Assembly (NCBI RefSeq): GCF_002210345.1
Contig: NZ_MWQI01000001.1
Span: 1,116,001-1,180,000 of the forward strand
Length of the DNA stretch: 64,000 nucleotides
Source: Fibrobacter sp. UWB4
GTDB lineage: Bacteria > Fibrobacterota > Fibrobacteria > Fibrobacterales > Fibrobacteraceae
Reading direction: 5' to 3'
This document shows positions 17,297 through 26,657 of this stretch, piece by piece; position 1 is the stretch's first letter; the number at the start of each line of letters is the position of its first letter. The translations under genes and the position numbers were made by a program. Under the pieces are notes generated by a model that worked only from the letters and a program-made list of their open reading frames with translations, made no database searches and was not told the DNA's origin.

Positions 17297-18466
17297 TTAA
17301 TCTTTCTTCACATGAGCGTCAATAAAGCTAAATGCATCTTGGTATGCCTTGTCGCGAACGTCCTTACGCGAGAGGAACAAATCATGAAGGCCGCCAGGAA
17401 TCGTCGTCGTCGTTACGGAATCTCCAAGATACGGCGCCCACTCTTCAATATGATCCACATCCAGGACCCCATCGCAATGCAAATAATCATCCGTCCATTC
17501 TTCACCTTTTGCGCTACAGTCTCCATGCATAACCAGCACCGGAGACTTGATATTCAACCTAGAGTGGACTCGGCCTTGACCGTTCATAACCGCGCGGAGC
17601 CAGCCGAAATACATATCTGGACGGGAGGAACTTTTCAAGGTTTCATTGAACTCCCATTCGCCCTTTTCACTTTTCAAAAGTGAATAGGCATAATTCGGAT
17701 CGCCCGTGGAACCTACACAGAAATCAGGCCAGAAAAGTCCCATTTCAGAAACAAGCGGAAGCCCTATTTTTCGCAAGAACCAATTATAGTTCATATCAAA
17801 AAAGGGGCTGTTCAACACAAGGGCCGCAAAGCGCTGTTCGCTACGATCATTCGCATAAAGTGCCGATATCAAGCCTCCCAGAGAATGACCAATAATCACA
17901 AAAGGAACATGTTCCGCCTCTTCGTAGTCATCTACAGCAATTTTCTTGCTGAGTTCAACAGCAACATCAAGTTCTGCATAAAATTCCTTGATGTTACGCA
18001 TGTCACTACGGGGTTCATCAGACACAAACGAGCGACCGCAATAATGCAAATCAATCGCAAAGAACGCAAAGCCTGCGGAATCCGCTTTTTCGGCCAGTTC
18101 CTTCTGGAAAAAATAATCATTGTACCCATGCACATAAAGGACTATACCACGCAAGCTCACGTTATTCTGCGAATCCGCACGAGGAGAACTCCCAAACGGG
18201 TATTCTATAAGCGTCGAGTGAAAAACAGCATGGCTATCAGGACTCGTCTCTATCGGATAGACCTTAAAAGGTTCACCAAGTTCCATGTCAGTCTGCACCT
18301 GGGACATCGATTTTTCAATCACATCAGGATGCACATCGATAATAGAAGTGCTATCTAACTTCACTTCCTGCATAGCTTCGGCGTTCGCAAAATACACATA
18401 AACCGCCCATGCGATAAAGAAAAGCACCAGCGGAATAATCATGACGATTATTTTAACCTTTTTCAT
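17297..18466 (-). CDS. Membrane-anchored alpha/beta hydrolase (S33/lysophospholipase-like)
   Basis: 389 residues. An N-terminal anchor helix (VKIIVMIIPLVLFFIAWAVYVYF) is followed by an alpha/beta-hydrolase fold: oxyanion region LYVHGYNDYFFQ, cap-preceding DLHYCGRS, nucleophile elbow GHSLGGL with the Ser, acid in VMHGDCS or the following loop, and catalytic His in PGGLHDLFLSR. It probably faces the periplasm and hydrolyses an ester or lipid; substrate not predictable. No Shine-Dalgarno; TATTAT lies 7 nt before the ATG, suggesting a leaderless message. dxs ends 37 nt upstream on the same strand. Confidence 0.82.
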   Translation of the reverse strand: MKKVKIIVMIIPLVLFFIAWAVYVYFANAEAMQEVKLDSTSIIDVHPDVIEKSMSQVQTDMELGEPFKVYPIETSPDSHAVFHSTLIEYPFGSSPRADSQNNVSLRGIVLYVHGYNDYFFQKELAEKADSAGFAFFAIDLHYCGRSFVSDEPRSDMRNIKEFYAELDVAVELSKKIAVDDYEEAEHVPFVIIGHSLGGLISALYANDRSEQRFAALVLNSPFFDMNYNWFLRKIGLPLVSEMGLFWPDFCVGSTGDPNYAYSLLKSEKGEWEFNETLKSSSRPDMYFGWLRAVMNGQGRVHSRLNIKSPVLVMHGDCSAKGEEWTDDYLHCDGVLDVDHIEEWAPYLGDSVTTTTIPGGLHDLFLSRKDVRDKAYQDAFSFIDAHVKKD

Positions 18467-18503
18467 GCGCTACATAATACAAAAAATTAAAAGCTCTCAG
18501 TAT

Positions 18504-20252
18504 TTACGATAAGATTTGCATCACGTCTTTTGCAACCTGAGCCGGATTCAAGTGATTTTTTTCACAGAGATCCGCAAAAATAACCTTGTCGTAGAACTCC
18601 TTGGAAAGCCCGCGCACAAGCACTTTCGCACCTGTATCGCCAAGAGCTGCCGCCACCTTCTGGCCAAAACCGCCCTCGACCACGCCATTTTCGAGCGTGA
18701 CAAACACATCGTGAGTCTTTGCAAGTTCCAAAAGCAAGTCCTTATCCACACCGCTTGCATAACGCGGATTCACAAGCGTCGCATCAATACCTTCACGACG
18801 CAGTTCAAGCGCCACAGCTGCGGCACGCTGGTAAAAATCGCCAAGGCCGATCAGAGCCACGCGCTCGCCACGATGCACGACCTTGAACTTGTTGAGGTTA
18901 GAATAATCCTTTTCAAAAATGTCGCTGCGGTGGTGCACGGCGTTCGGTATGCGAATCGCCACCGGATGTTCCGTCTGATCAATCGCCCAGTCCGCCATCG
19001 TCTTGAATTCCTCAACGCACGTCGGGCACAGATAAACTAGATTCGGAATATTCGAAAGCATCGGGATATCAAAGATGCAGAGGTGCGTCGTATCGTTCAT
19101 GCCATCGGCACCAGACATCGTCACAAGAATCGTTGCTGGATTGTTATTTGCACACAGATCCTGCGAAAGCTGGTCGTAGGTGCGCTGAATGAACGTGCCA
19201 TGAGTGCTATAAATCGGCTTAGCGCCACCCTTTGCAAGCCCGGATGCAAGCGCAACCGCATGTTCTTCGGCAATGCCCACGTCGATGTATTGCTTACCCG
19301 CCTCCTTACGGCGAGCCGCATGGAATCCAATTCCCGCCGGAACAGCCGAATGAATCACGACAACCTTCGGGTCACTCTTGATTTTTGCCATGAGGTAGAG
19401 CCCGAGAATTTCACTGTAGCTTTCGCCACTGCCCCAGTTGATTTCGCCCGTTTCGATGTTGAACGGAGCCGCCCAATGCCAGCCTTCGCGGTTCTGTTCG
19501 GCATAGGAATAGCCACGGCCTTTTTGCGTATGCAGATGCACCACGACCGGGCGCGTCGAGCCTTTCACGGACTTGAAAATTTCAATGAGCGAAGCGATAT
19601 CATTACCTTGTTCAAGATACTTGTAATCAAAGCCAAGCGACTTAAAGTAATTGTTTTCAGACTTGCCCGCAGTCGCGCGAAGTTCTGCCAGGGACTTGTA
19701 AAGCCCGCCGTGGTTTTCGGCAATGGACATTTCGTTATCGTTCACCACAACGATAAAATTCGTCGCATATTCGCCCGCATTATCAAGACCTTCAAACGCT
19801 TCGCCACCGCTCAAGGAACCATCGCCAATCACAGCAATCACATTGCCCAATTCACGCAGCACATCGCGAGCGGTCGCAAGGCCAAGCGCAAGGCTTACCG
19901 ACGTAGAGGTATGCCCCACCATAAAAAAGTCGTGTTCGCTTTCGGTCGGTTCGCTATAGCCCGTCACATCGCCGTAATGCGATTCGTCCAAGAACGCTTG
20001 GGCACGGCCCGTGAGCATCTTGTGGCTGTAGCTCTGGTGACTCACGTCATAGACAATCTTGTCCTTTGGAGAATCGAAAACGTAGTGGAGCGCAATCGTC
20101 CCTTCGACAAAGCCGAGGTTCGGCGCCACGTGACCGCCACGCTTAGAAAGCTTTTTAAGGAGTGCTGTGCGCATTTCGGCGGCAAGCTGTTCGAGACTCT
20201 TGATGTCCAACGCTTTCACGTCGGCAGGGGACTTGATTTTTTCTAGGAGCAT
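18504..20252 (-). CDS. dxs: 1-deoxy-D-xylulose-5-phosphate synthase, divergent short form
   Basis: 582 residues, versus ~620 in the classical enzyme. Thiamine-diphosphate enzyme making DXP from pyruvate and glyceraldehyde 3-phosphate, the first step of the MEP isoprenoid pathway. Recognised: GGHVAPNLG (catalytic His), YDVSHQSYSHKMLTGR where classical DXS has DVGHQAYPHK, VGHTSTSVSLALGLA, the TPP motif GDGSLSGGEAFE...NDNEMSI, and the transketolase C-terminal half with STHGTFIQRTYDQ and MSGADGMND. The GADG loop is altered and lengthened relative to the GADGxTH consensus. I keep the DXS call, but a related transketolase-like activity is possible. GAGG lies before the ATG. Confidence 0.78.
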   Translation of the reverse strand: MLLEKIKSPADVKALDIKSLEQLAAEMRTALLKKLSKRGGHVAPNLGFVEGTIALHYVFDSPKDKIVYDVSHQSYSHKMLTGRAQAFLDESHYGDVTGYSEPTESEHDFFMVGHTSTSVSLALGLATARDVLRELGNVIAVIGDGSLSGGEAFEGLDNAGEYATNFIVVVNDNEMSIAENHGGLYKSLAELRATAGKSENNYFKSLGFDYKYLEQGNDIASLIEIFKSVKGSTRPVVVHLHTQKGRGYSYAEQNREGWHWAAPFNIETGEINWGSGESYSEILGLYLMAKIKSDPKVVVIHSAVPAGIGFHAARRKEAGKQYIDVGIAEEHAVALASGLAKGGAKPIYSTHGTFIQRTYDQLSQDLCANNNPATILVTMSGADGMNDTTHLCIFDIPMLSNIPNLVYLCPTCVEEFKTMADWAIDQTEHPVAIRIPNAVHHRSDIFEKDYSNLNKFKVVHRGERVALIGLGDFYQRAAAVALELRREGIDATLVNPRYASGVDKDLLLELAKTHDVFVTLENGVVEGGFGQKVAAALGDTGAKVLVRGLSKEFYDKVIFADLCEKNHLNPAQVAKDVMQILS

Positions 20253-20380
20253 GAGACCTCATGATGCCCGTCAAGCGGGGATAATACATTGCGGTAGAAA
20301 AACTTTTAAAATAATATATACAAAAAACGCCCGCAAAAATTGAGATTTCCGCGGGATTTTGTTACATAAGTGTACAGAAG

Positions 20381-20647
20381 CTACAGCACGTAAAGCGCAA
20401 GAACAACAACGAGTGCAATAAACGGGAGCGCAAAAAGCGCAAGGAATCGCAAGCAATAAAGAGCGACTTTCGCATTCCAGAAGAAAAGGCGCCACCGTCC
20501 CTGCTTAGTCTTGCGGATTTCCGCCTGACAATCAGGGCAAATATTGCCGATTTTATTGCGATAACGAATGGCAAGGTTACTTTCCATCGGGGACATCCCC
20601 ACCTTGTCATTAAATTCCTTTTTGCAAATTGAACATGTACTTAGCAT
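20381..20647 (-). CDS. Small zinc-ribbon membrane protein
   Basis: 88 residues. Two cysteine pairs (CSICKKEF near 5-8 and ICPDCQAE near 37-40) form a likely zinc ribbon, and a C-terminal hydrophobic helix (LFALPFIALVVVLALYVL) anchors it. TATATT lies 6 nt before the ATG and no Shine-Dalgarno is seen, so the message may be leaderless. Family not recognised; possibly a membrane-tethered regulator. Confidence 0.65.
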   Translation of the reverse strand: MLSTCSICKKEFNDKVGMSPMESNLAIRYRNKIGNICPDCQAEIRKTKQGRWRLFFWNAKVALYCLRFLALFALPFIALVVVLALYVL

Positions 20648-20665
20648 GCTGCTAATATAACAATT

Positions 20666-20757
20666 TAGTTATTAGTCATTAGTCTTTAGTCAGTAGATTT
20701 AAGTTTGGCGCCAATGGCGCGGTTATAAAACCATTGACGATTAACCAATGACCAAAG
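20666..20757. repeat. TAGTCAT heptad repeat with 5-3-5 hairpin
   Basis: TTAGTTATTAGTCATTAGTCTTTAG-type units precede a 13-nt hairpin GCGCC-AAT-GGCGC (20708-20720). Reverse-type units (CATTGACGATTAACCAATGACC) follow. It lies between two minus-strand genes. Confidence 0.7.
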
Positions 20758-20758
20758 T

Positions 20759-21820
20759 CTAAATACCCTTAAACAGCGTAGTTATTTCTAACGAGTCGCG
20801 ATTTCCTTCAAAATTATGACCACCGGAATATCTATATCTCAATTTCCATGTAATCAAAGTGTCTTTTTCCAAAGGCGATTCAAGATTATTCCAAAGATAG
20901 AATGGCTTTTTGTTGTAAAGCGTTGGATAAGTCGTAAGCATTGATATTGGACGAAGAATATCTTGATAAATACAGATACGTGAAGAATCTACCGTCGTAC
21001 ATTTAGTATTATTCGATGCCCAGTCCGGCAACCCATCCACCGTAATGGTATATCCTGAGAACAAAGTATCTATTCCGAAGATTGGCTTTTGCGTATCGAG
21101 AGTGTCCAACGCTTTGCGGAATGTAGCCGTATCAAAAGCAGGCGCATTGATGGCAGGAACATAATCCGTCCATGCAGTTGGACCATAATTCAGGAATGTT
21201 GTGTCACGGGCAATCGTTCGTAATGTTGTATGGAAAGCATCATGGAAAACAGTATCACGCACACAGCGATACCCCGGTTCAGAGCACACAGTATTCACAA
21301 CTATTACAGTTGAATCATAATGCATATCCGGCATACGAACAGTTGCGACCTGGGCTGAACTCGTTGCAATATCATCAGCTAGATTATACATGTAACAAAT
21401 GCCAGCCTGCGAGCAATTAAACGTCTTTTCTACATCAGAAGAATCTAGATTGCAATAAATAGGCACGCTACCGCAAGGACCTGATGCCCCGCTTTTTTCT
21501 GCAGTGAGACTGACAAGCGTATCGTTTTTTTCCGTATAACGGTCAAAGTAAATAAAGCTGGTGTACTTTTCATTGCTTGTAATCAAAGTATCATCGTAAA
21601 CGGTGTCCTTATAAATATCTACGACTCTACGGACAAAAATGGTGTCGCAAAAAGTACGCAACGAGTCCAACTGTTCTTGCTTTTTAGCGTCAAACCATCC
21701 AATCGTGCATTCGCCATCCGGAGTGTAACCGATCGGTTCTGGAGCAGATGTAGAAATATTGCACGACACAAACAGAGCCGCAACCGAAGAAAGCAAAAGA
21801 GTTTGAACTAAATTTTTCAT
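20759..21820 (-). CDS. Hypothetical lipoprotein with repeated DTV/DTLI segments
   Basis: 353 residues from ATG 21820, giving a clean lipoprotein signal (MKNLVQTLLLSSVAALFVSC, Cys20). A longer ATG at 21913 would add 31 residues ahead of the signal and is rejected. The mature part is Thr/Asp-rich with repeated motifs such as FVRRVVDIYKDTVYDDTLI, YDSTVIVVNTV, VRDTVFHDAF and ARDTTFLN, and six or more Cys that may pair. No catalytic motif. Surface protein of unknown function. Confidence 0.7.
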   Translation of the reverse strand: MKNLVQTLLLSSVAALFVSCNISTSAPEPIGYTPDGECTIGWFDAKKQEQLDSLRTFCDTIFVRRVVDIYKDTVYDDTLITSNEKYTSFIYFDRYTEKNDTLVSLTAEKSGASGPCGSVPIYCNLDSSDVEKTFNCSQAGICYMYNLADDIATSSAQVATVRMPDMHYDSTVIVVNTVCSEPGYRCVRDTVFHDAFHTTLRTIARDTTFLNYGPTAWTDYVPAINAPAFDTATFRKALDTLDTQKPIFGIDTLFSGYTITVDGLPDWASNNTKCTTVDSSRICIYQDILRPISMLTTYPTLYNKKPFYLWNNLESPLEKDTLITWKLRYRYSGGHNFEGNRDSLEITTLFKGI

Positions 21821-21941
21821 GTAAATAAAATTACAAACACGGCCGTTAAAAAGTTCCGGAAAAATGAGGAAAAAACGTAGAAATTTGCGGGAATTGTCGC
21901 CCCAAAAGTACAAAATGTATTATATAGGACTTAGTTGTTTG

Positions 21942-22005
21942 TAATAGGTCACTAGTCAATAGTCATTAGTCAGTAGATTTTAGTTTGGCACCTACGGTGC
22001 GACTA
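21942..22005. repeat. TAGTCAT heptad repeat with 5-3-5 hairpin
   Basis: AATAGGTCACTAGTCAATAGTCATTAGTCAGTAG units, then GCACC-TAC-GGTGC (21988-22000). Same organisation as 20666-20757, ending at the stop of the EamA gene. Confidence 0.7.
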
Positions 22006-22007
22006 TT

Positions 22008-22901
22008 CTACTTTTTCACGGCAATAAGCACAACGGAGCCGAGGATTAAAATGATTCCAGCGACAAGGCGGGTGGTAAGAGTTTCACCGAAAACAGTTAC
22101 GCCGATCGCTACAGCGGTCACGGGTTCCAAAGCGCCAAAAATCGCCGTCGGCGTAGAGCCGATGATTTTCACGGCCTTGACCATAAAAATAAGCGAGAGC
22201 ACCGTCGGCACAAGGCCCAGCATAAAGCCCCAACCCCACGAACTTGCCTGCGTAAAAACCGGTGGAAACCCAGAGCCAAGCGTCACGGAATAAAGCAACA
22301 AAAAACATAGGCAAAAACAGATGGCGTAAAAAGTCATCTTCACGGAACCCATCTGGAGGTTCACGCGGTTCGCCATGACGATGTAAATGGCGTAAGTAAA
22401 AGACGAAATAAAGACCAACAGCCAGCCGATGGAACTTACAGAAAAGCCGCTATCGCCATTGTACAAAAGCGAGACGCCCACCATCGAAACTGCGATAGAC
22501 GCTATCACGCTCTTTTTCATTTTTTCTTTGAAAAATAGCGACATGATGACCGCGACTTCAAGCGGATACAAGAAGAGGAGCGTTGAGGCAAGCCCCGCAT
22601 CCATGTACTTGAACGAGGCGTAATACGTGAGCGAACTCACCGCAAACAGGAATCCGAATGCGACAAGCGCGCGGAACTCGCGAAAAGAAATCTTGAAATA
22701 CGAGCCTTTCGCGAGAATCACAGCAAAAAGGAGAATTGCTGCCGTAAAAAAGCGGTAAAACAAGACCGTTTCGGGCGAGTAATTCTGAGCGTACAAATGC
22801 AACGCACCCAGCGGATTCGTGCCGTAGCAAATGGCGGACGCCGCCGCGAGAGCGAAACCTTTCAGAGAAGGCAGACGAGAGACGAAAGACGAGAGGAACA
22901 T
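22008..22901 (-). CDS. EamA-family (DMT superfamily) transporter
   Basis: 297 residues with ten predicted hydrophobic helices in two EamA repeats (GFALAAASAICYGTNPLGA...; SVSSIGWLLVFISSFTYAIYIVMANR...). The second repeat ends ALEPVTAVAIGVTVFGETLT, a typical DMT signature, followed by VAGIILILGSVVLI. Exports or imports small metabolites; substrate unknown. The DNA for the first ~14 residues (FLSSFVSRLPSLKG) is a GAGACGA heptad repeat tract and no ribosome-binding site precedes the ATG, so the true start may be further in, just before helix 1. Confidence 0.85.
   Translation of the reverse strand: MFLSSFVSRLPSLKGFALAAASAICYGTNPLGALHLYAQNYSPETVLFYRFFTAAILLFAVILAKGSYFKISFREFRALVAFGFLFAVSSLTYYASFKYMDAGLASTLLFLYPLEVAVIMSLFFKEKMKKSVIASIAVSMVGVSLLYNGDSGFSVSSIGWLLVFISSFTYAIYIVMANRVNLQMGSVKMTFYAICFCLCFLLLYSVTLGSGFPPVFTQASSWGWGFMLGLVPTVLSLIFMVKAVKIIGSTPTAIFGALEPVTAVAIGVTVFGETLTTRLVAGIILILGSVVLIAVKK
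22872..22897. repeat. GAGACGA heptad repeat inside the EamA 5' end
   Basis: CAGACGAGAGACGAAAGACGAGAGG, the same unit as at 14266-14302 but here within the apparent coding start. Confidence 0.65.
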
Positions 22902-22909
22902 AAAACTTT

Positions 22910-22955
22910 ACTGGATCCTTCGACTACGATGCTACGCATCTTCGCTCAGGATGAC
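22910..22955. repeat. Dispersed TGGATCCTTCG...CAGGATGACA repeat
   Basis: ACTGGATCCTTCGAC, inner GATGCTACGCATC palindrome, then TTCGCTCAGGATGACA. Full-length copy of the dispersed intergenic family. Confidence 0.7.
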
Positions 22956-22967
22956 AAAAAAACGACA

Positions 22968-23084
22968 ATAGAGCCGAGCGGTCTAGAAATCGTGAGCCAC
23001 AAGCGGCACTGAGCAAACGTGCCGTGGTGGCGAGAGCGAGGCGAAGAAGGAATTTTTCCATCAGTGATAGAGCCGAGCGGTCTA
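22968..23084. repeat. 18-bp direct repeats flanking a hairpin at the smc 3' end
   Basis: ATAGAGCCGAGCGGTCTA occurs at 22968-22985 and 23067-23084, 99 bp apart; the second copy contains the smc stop codon. Between them lies a hairpin 22996-23031: GCCAC...CGGCAC pairs with GTGCCG...GTGGC around a 9-nt loop. Possible small mobile or repetitive element, or a structured 3' UTR. Confidence 0.6.
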
Positions 23085-26000
23085 TATAGCAAACTTAGTT
23101 GCGTCGGCGAGCTGCACACTAGCGATGCGGGAAATACCCTTGATTTCCTGCGTCACGCCGTAGAGCATATCGGCTTCGGCCATGGTACGCTTGTTATGCG
23201 TCACGACGATGAACAAGGTCTGCTTACTGAATTCACGGAGGAGCGCCATAAAGCGACCGACGTTAGCGTCATCAAGCGGACCGTCAACTTCGTCCAGCAC
23301 GCAGTACGGAGACGGCTTTTCCATGTAAATAGCGAACAAAAGCGCCGTTGCCGTAAGTGCGTGTTCACCACCGGAAAGCGCCTTGATACCGCGCATCTTC
23401 TTGCCAGTCGGGCGGACGTTGATTTCGATGTCGGCATCGAGAATGTCCATCGGCTTGCCCATTTCATCCACGCGTTCCACGAGGTTCATCTTCGTTTCGC
23501 CATTGAGGAACAGCTTGCTGAACACGAACTGGAAGTTCTTCTGGATGCGTGCAAACGTATCCAGGTAGCGCTGGCGGGCAATGTCGTCAAGCTTTGTGAT
23601 GGTGCGGTCAAGCGATGCACGGGCGCGATCAAGGTCGTCGAACTGTTTTTCGACTTCTTCGAGACGCTTCTTTTCGTCTTCGTAATCTTCCATCACGTTG
23701 ATGTTGATCGGGCCTAGCTCCTTAATCTTGCCGCGGAGTTCACGAATCTCGCGGTCGGCTTCTGGCTGCGTGTATTCCACACGTTCAACGTTCTCGGGAT
23801 TGTCCAAATCGACAGTCCATTCATTCGTGATGCGTTCGCGGAGGCGGTCGAGATTGTTCTGGAGGGATTCCTGACGACGTCCGACGTCATTCAGTTCCTT
23901 CATCTTTTCAATCATGTCATCGCGGAGGCGGTTGACTTCGTCGCGCCATCCTTCAAGGTCGCCGCTCACGAGGTCATAGCGTTCACGAGCAAGGTCGCGG
24001 TTGCGTTCAAGTTCACGGAGCGCGTTATCTTTCACTTGCGCTTCGTCGGAGAGCTTGTTGCAATCCGTCTCAAACTTTTCAATAGAAACTGTATTCTTTT
24101 CGATTTCGTCACGGCGGTTGCGAATCGTATTGTCCAAAAATTCCATCTGGTCGGCAATGGCGACCACGCGGTTCTGGTTCTGCTTCAAGCGAGAAGTCTT
24201 GTCTTGCGCACTGCGTTCGAGTTCGCGGACATCTTCTTCTTTTTCGCGGAGCATCGTCTCGTTTTCACCCAGCTGGTCCGAAATCGTCTGGTAACGTTCT
24301 TCGACCTTTTCGACTTCGGCTTCGGCTTCGGCAAGTTCAGCATCGCTGTTCTTGGACTGCGCCGCCGCTTCAATTCTGTTCTGCGCATTCGTCACTTCGC
24401 CATTGAGCTGGTTCAAGCGACGGGTGCAGTTTTCAACCGTATTCCGGTGGATGCGGATAGAAGCATCGCCACCACGCAGAGAATCACGCTTTTCGCGAAT
24501 TTCATCGACCAGGGACGAAAGCATTTGCGCGTCTTCTTCGGTGAGTTCTCGCAAGCGGTCCACATTCTCTTCGCCCGCCAAAATATCGCCTTGCACTTTT
24601 TCCAAAAGCGCTTCGGCATCTGCAATTTCGTTCTTGCGGGAGAGTGCCCCCGACGTCGAAACGCCAAACGACACAAGGCCGCTTGTACGCACAATCGTAT
24701 CGGCGGTGACAAAATTCAAGTTTTCGCCACGGTATTCCTTCGCCAGATTCAGCGCAGTCTGCAAAGAATCTACAACAAAATAGCGAGAGAGGATTCCGGA
24801 GAGCCACGGAGAAACTTCATCATCCGTCTTGACAAAATCCTTGAGCGAACCGACAACGCCCGGATTGTTCACCGGCTTGTCGTAAGCAGGAGCCGCACTC
24901 GAGACAAGCGACATGAGCACCTTGCCCACGTTTTCGCTCTTGAGCGCATTTACAATTTCATTGACAGCATCGTCGCCATTCACGACAACAGAATCAAGGA
25001 TTTCACCGAGAGCAGCTTCGACGCTCGATGCGTATTCCGGCGTAGCCTCGATGCGTTCCGAAACAAGACCGCCAATGAGGTGTGCCTTGTTTTCCTTGAG
25101 GTAACGGTTGGCGTCCGAGCCTTCGTTCATCACGCTCTGGAGCACGTCAATTCGAGACTGCAAGCGGGCTTCTTCGTTCTTCAAGCCCTGCAATTTCTGC
25201 TGCGCCTCGGAGAGTTCGGCACGTTCCGTTTCCAAACGTTCTTCACGCGTGGCGCGCTGTTCTTCGAGATTCTCGATTTCGCGATTCGTGTCTTCGATGC
25301 CCGCCTGGATTTCGGCGATGTTCGCTTCTGCATCGGACTTTTGCTTGTCGAGACCTTCAATTTCGGTCTGCCACTTCGCAATGTTCGACTGGAGCATGTT
25401 GACTTCGGCGTCCATACGTTCGAAGCGCCCGCGGAGGGAGTTCACGCGGTTTGTGGCCTGCAAGCGTTCGTTCGAAAGTTCACGCGACTGCGTACGCAAG
25501 TCATCGACCTTGTCGCGCATAACCTGGAGTGTTTCGCGCTCGCGTTCCAAAAGCGCATTCAGCTCGTCCATGTCGTTTTCGCTACCGAGAACGGCAATTT
25601 CTTCTTCGAGGCGAGCTTTTTCTTCGGAGAGTTCCTGCGACTTCTGTTCGCTACGTTCGATTTCGCCCTGAGCCTTTTCGTTCGAGGATTCAAGGGCCGC
25701 CATGGAATCGCGCAAACGCATAATGTTGTTGTTCAGGTCATTTAAGGCAATCGTTGCCGCCTGGACATTGCGTTCCAAATCGCGGTAGGTATTTTCGTCT
25801 TCGCTAATTGCAAGCTTCTTTTCTTCAATCTTAGCTTGCAATTCCGTCGCCTGCGTCTTGGAAGATTCCACTTCGTGGTTCATGCGCTTGGTCGTAGAAT
25901 CAAGCGTAGCGAGACCTTCCTTATAGTCCTCAAACTTGTCCAAACTGACAGACAAATCGAGTTCGCGGAGGCGTGTATTTAATTTCTTGTAAGCATTGAC

Positions 26001-26636
26001 CTTTTCGGCCTGAGTTTCATAGAGACGGACAGAACGGCGCACACTGCGCAAGTTGTCTTCGACACGTTCCATGTCCATCTGCACGCGTTCGAGCTGGCGG
26101 CGCGTTTCCTTGCGCTGCTGTTTGTACTTGCTCACGCCAGCGGCTTCTTCGAAAAGCACTCGGCGGTCGTCCGCCTTGTCCGAAAGCACCGCCTTGATCA
26201 TGTCGGCGTTCATCTGCGAATACGTGCTGGAACCAAGGCCCGAGTCAAAGAGCAAAGCGTGAACGTCACGCAGACGGCATTCCTGGTTATTGATGAGGTA
26301 TTCGCCCGAACCATCGCGGTGCACACGGCGGGTCACGATGACTTCGGAATAATCAGAAGCAAGAGTGCCATCGCTATTATCGATGACGATAGAAACTTCG
26401 GCAAGACTCATAGCGGCACGTTCTTCGGTACCGCTAAAGATAACGTCTTGCATCTTGCCCATACGCAAAGCGGCTGCCTTCTGTTCGCCAAGCACCCAGC
26501 GGATGGCGTCCGTAATATTGGACTTGCCACAGCCGTTCGGCCCAACGACAGCCGTAAGACCCTTCGTCGGGAAGTTAATTTCCGTCCTCTGCGCGAAGGA
26601 TTTAAAACCAAAAATCTTTAACTTAGTTATCTGCAC
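23082..26636 (-). CDS. smc: Chromosome segregation SMC ATPase
   Basis: 1184 residues, normal for SMC. N-terminal ATPase with Walker A GPNGCGKSN (32-40), long coiled coil (~170-500), hinge (~520-650, including GLVSERIEATPEYASSVEAALG), a second coiled coil (~660-1010), then C-terminal signature KALSGGEHALTATALLFA and Walker B YCVLDEVDGPLDDANV. Forms the condensin core for chromosome compaction and segregation. The start is GTG at 26636, giving MQITKLKIFGFKSF. No Shine-Dalgarno; TACATTTTG precedes it by 5 nt, so it is possibly leaderless. scpA/scpB are not in the window. Confidence 0.96.
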   Translation of the reverse strand: MQITKLKIFGFKSFAQRTEINFPTKGLTAVVGPNGCGKSNITDAIRWVLGEQKAAALRMGKMQDVIFSGTEERAAMSLAEVSIVIDNSDGTLASDYSEVIVTRRVHRDGSGEYLINNQECRLRDVHALLFDSGLGSSTYSQMNADMIKAVLSDKADDRRVLFEEAAGVSKYKQQRKETRRQLERVQMDMERVEDNLRSVRRSVRLYETQAEKVNAYKKLNTRLRELDLSVSLDKFEDYKEGLATLDSTTKRMNHEVESSKTQATELQAKIEEKKLAISEDENTYRDLERNVQAATIALNDLNNNIMRLRDSMAALESSNEKAQGEIERSEQKSQELSEEKARLEEEIAVLGSENDMDELNALLERERETLQVMRDKVDDLRTQSRELSNERLQATNRVNSLRGRFERMDAEVNMLQSNIAKWQTEIEGLDKQKSDAEANIAEIQAGIEDTNREIENLEEQRATREERLETERAELSEAQQKLQGLKNEEARLQSRIDVLQSVMNEGSDANRYLKENKAHLIGGLVSERIEATPEYASSVEAALGEILDSVVVNGDDAVNEIVNALKSENVGKVLMSLVSSAAPAYDKPVNNPGVVGSLKDFVKTDDEVSPWLSGILSRYFVVDSLQTALNLAKEYRGENLNFVTADTIVRTSGLVSFGVSTSGALSRKNEIADAEALLEKVQGDILAGEENVDRLRELTEEDAQMLSSLVDEIREKRDSLRGGDASIRIHRNTVENCTRRLNQLNGEVTNAQNRIEAAAQSKNSDAELAEAEAEVEKVEERYQTISDQLGENETMLREKEEDVRELERSAQDKTSRLKQNQNRVVAIADQMEFLDNTIRNRRDEIEKNTVSIEKFETDCNKLSDEAQVKDNALRELERNRDLARERYDLVSGDLEGWRDEVNRLRDDMIEKMKELNDVGRRQESLQNNLDRLRERITNEWTVDLDNPENVERVEYTQPEADREIRELRGKIKELGPININVMEDYEDEKKRLEEVEKQFDDLDRARASLDRTITKLDDIARQRYLDTFARIQKNFQFVFSKLFLNGETKMNLVERVDEMGKPMDILDADIEINVRPTGKKMRGIKALSGGEHALTATALLFAIYMEKPSPYCVLDEVDGPLDDANVGRFMALLREFSKQTLFIVVTHNKRTMAEADMLYGVTQEIKGISRIASVQLADATKFAI

Positions 26637-26657
26637 TGGAGCAAAATGTAGTAAAAA

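Noticed and set aside
24036-25745. 569-codon plus-strand open frame
   Set aside because: Antisense of the smc coiled coil; Phe/Arg-rich composition is the mirror of Glu/Leu codons.
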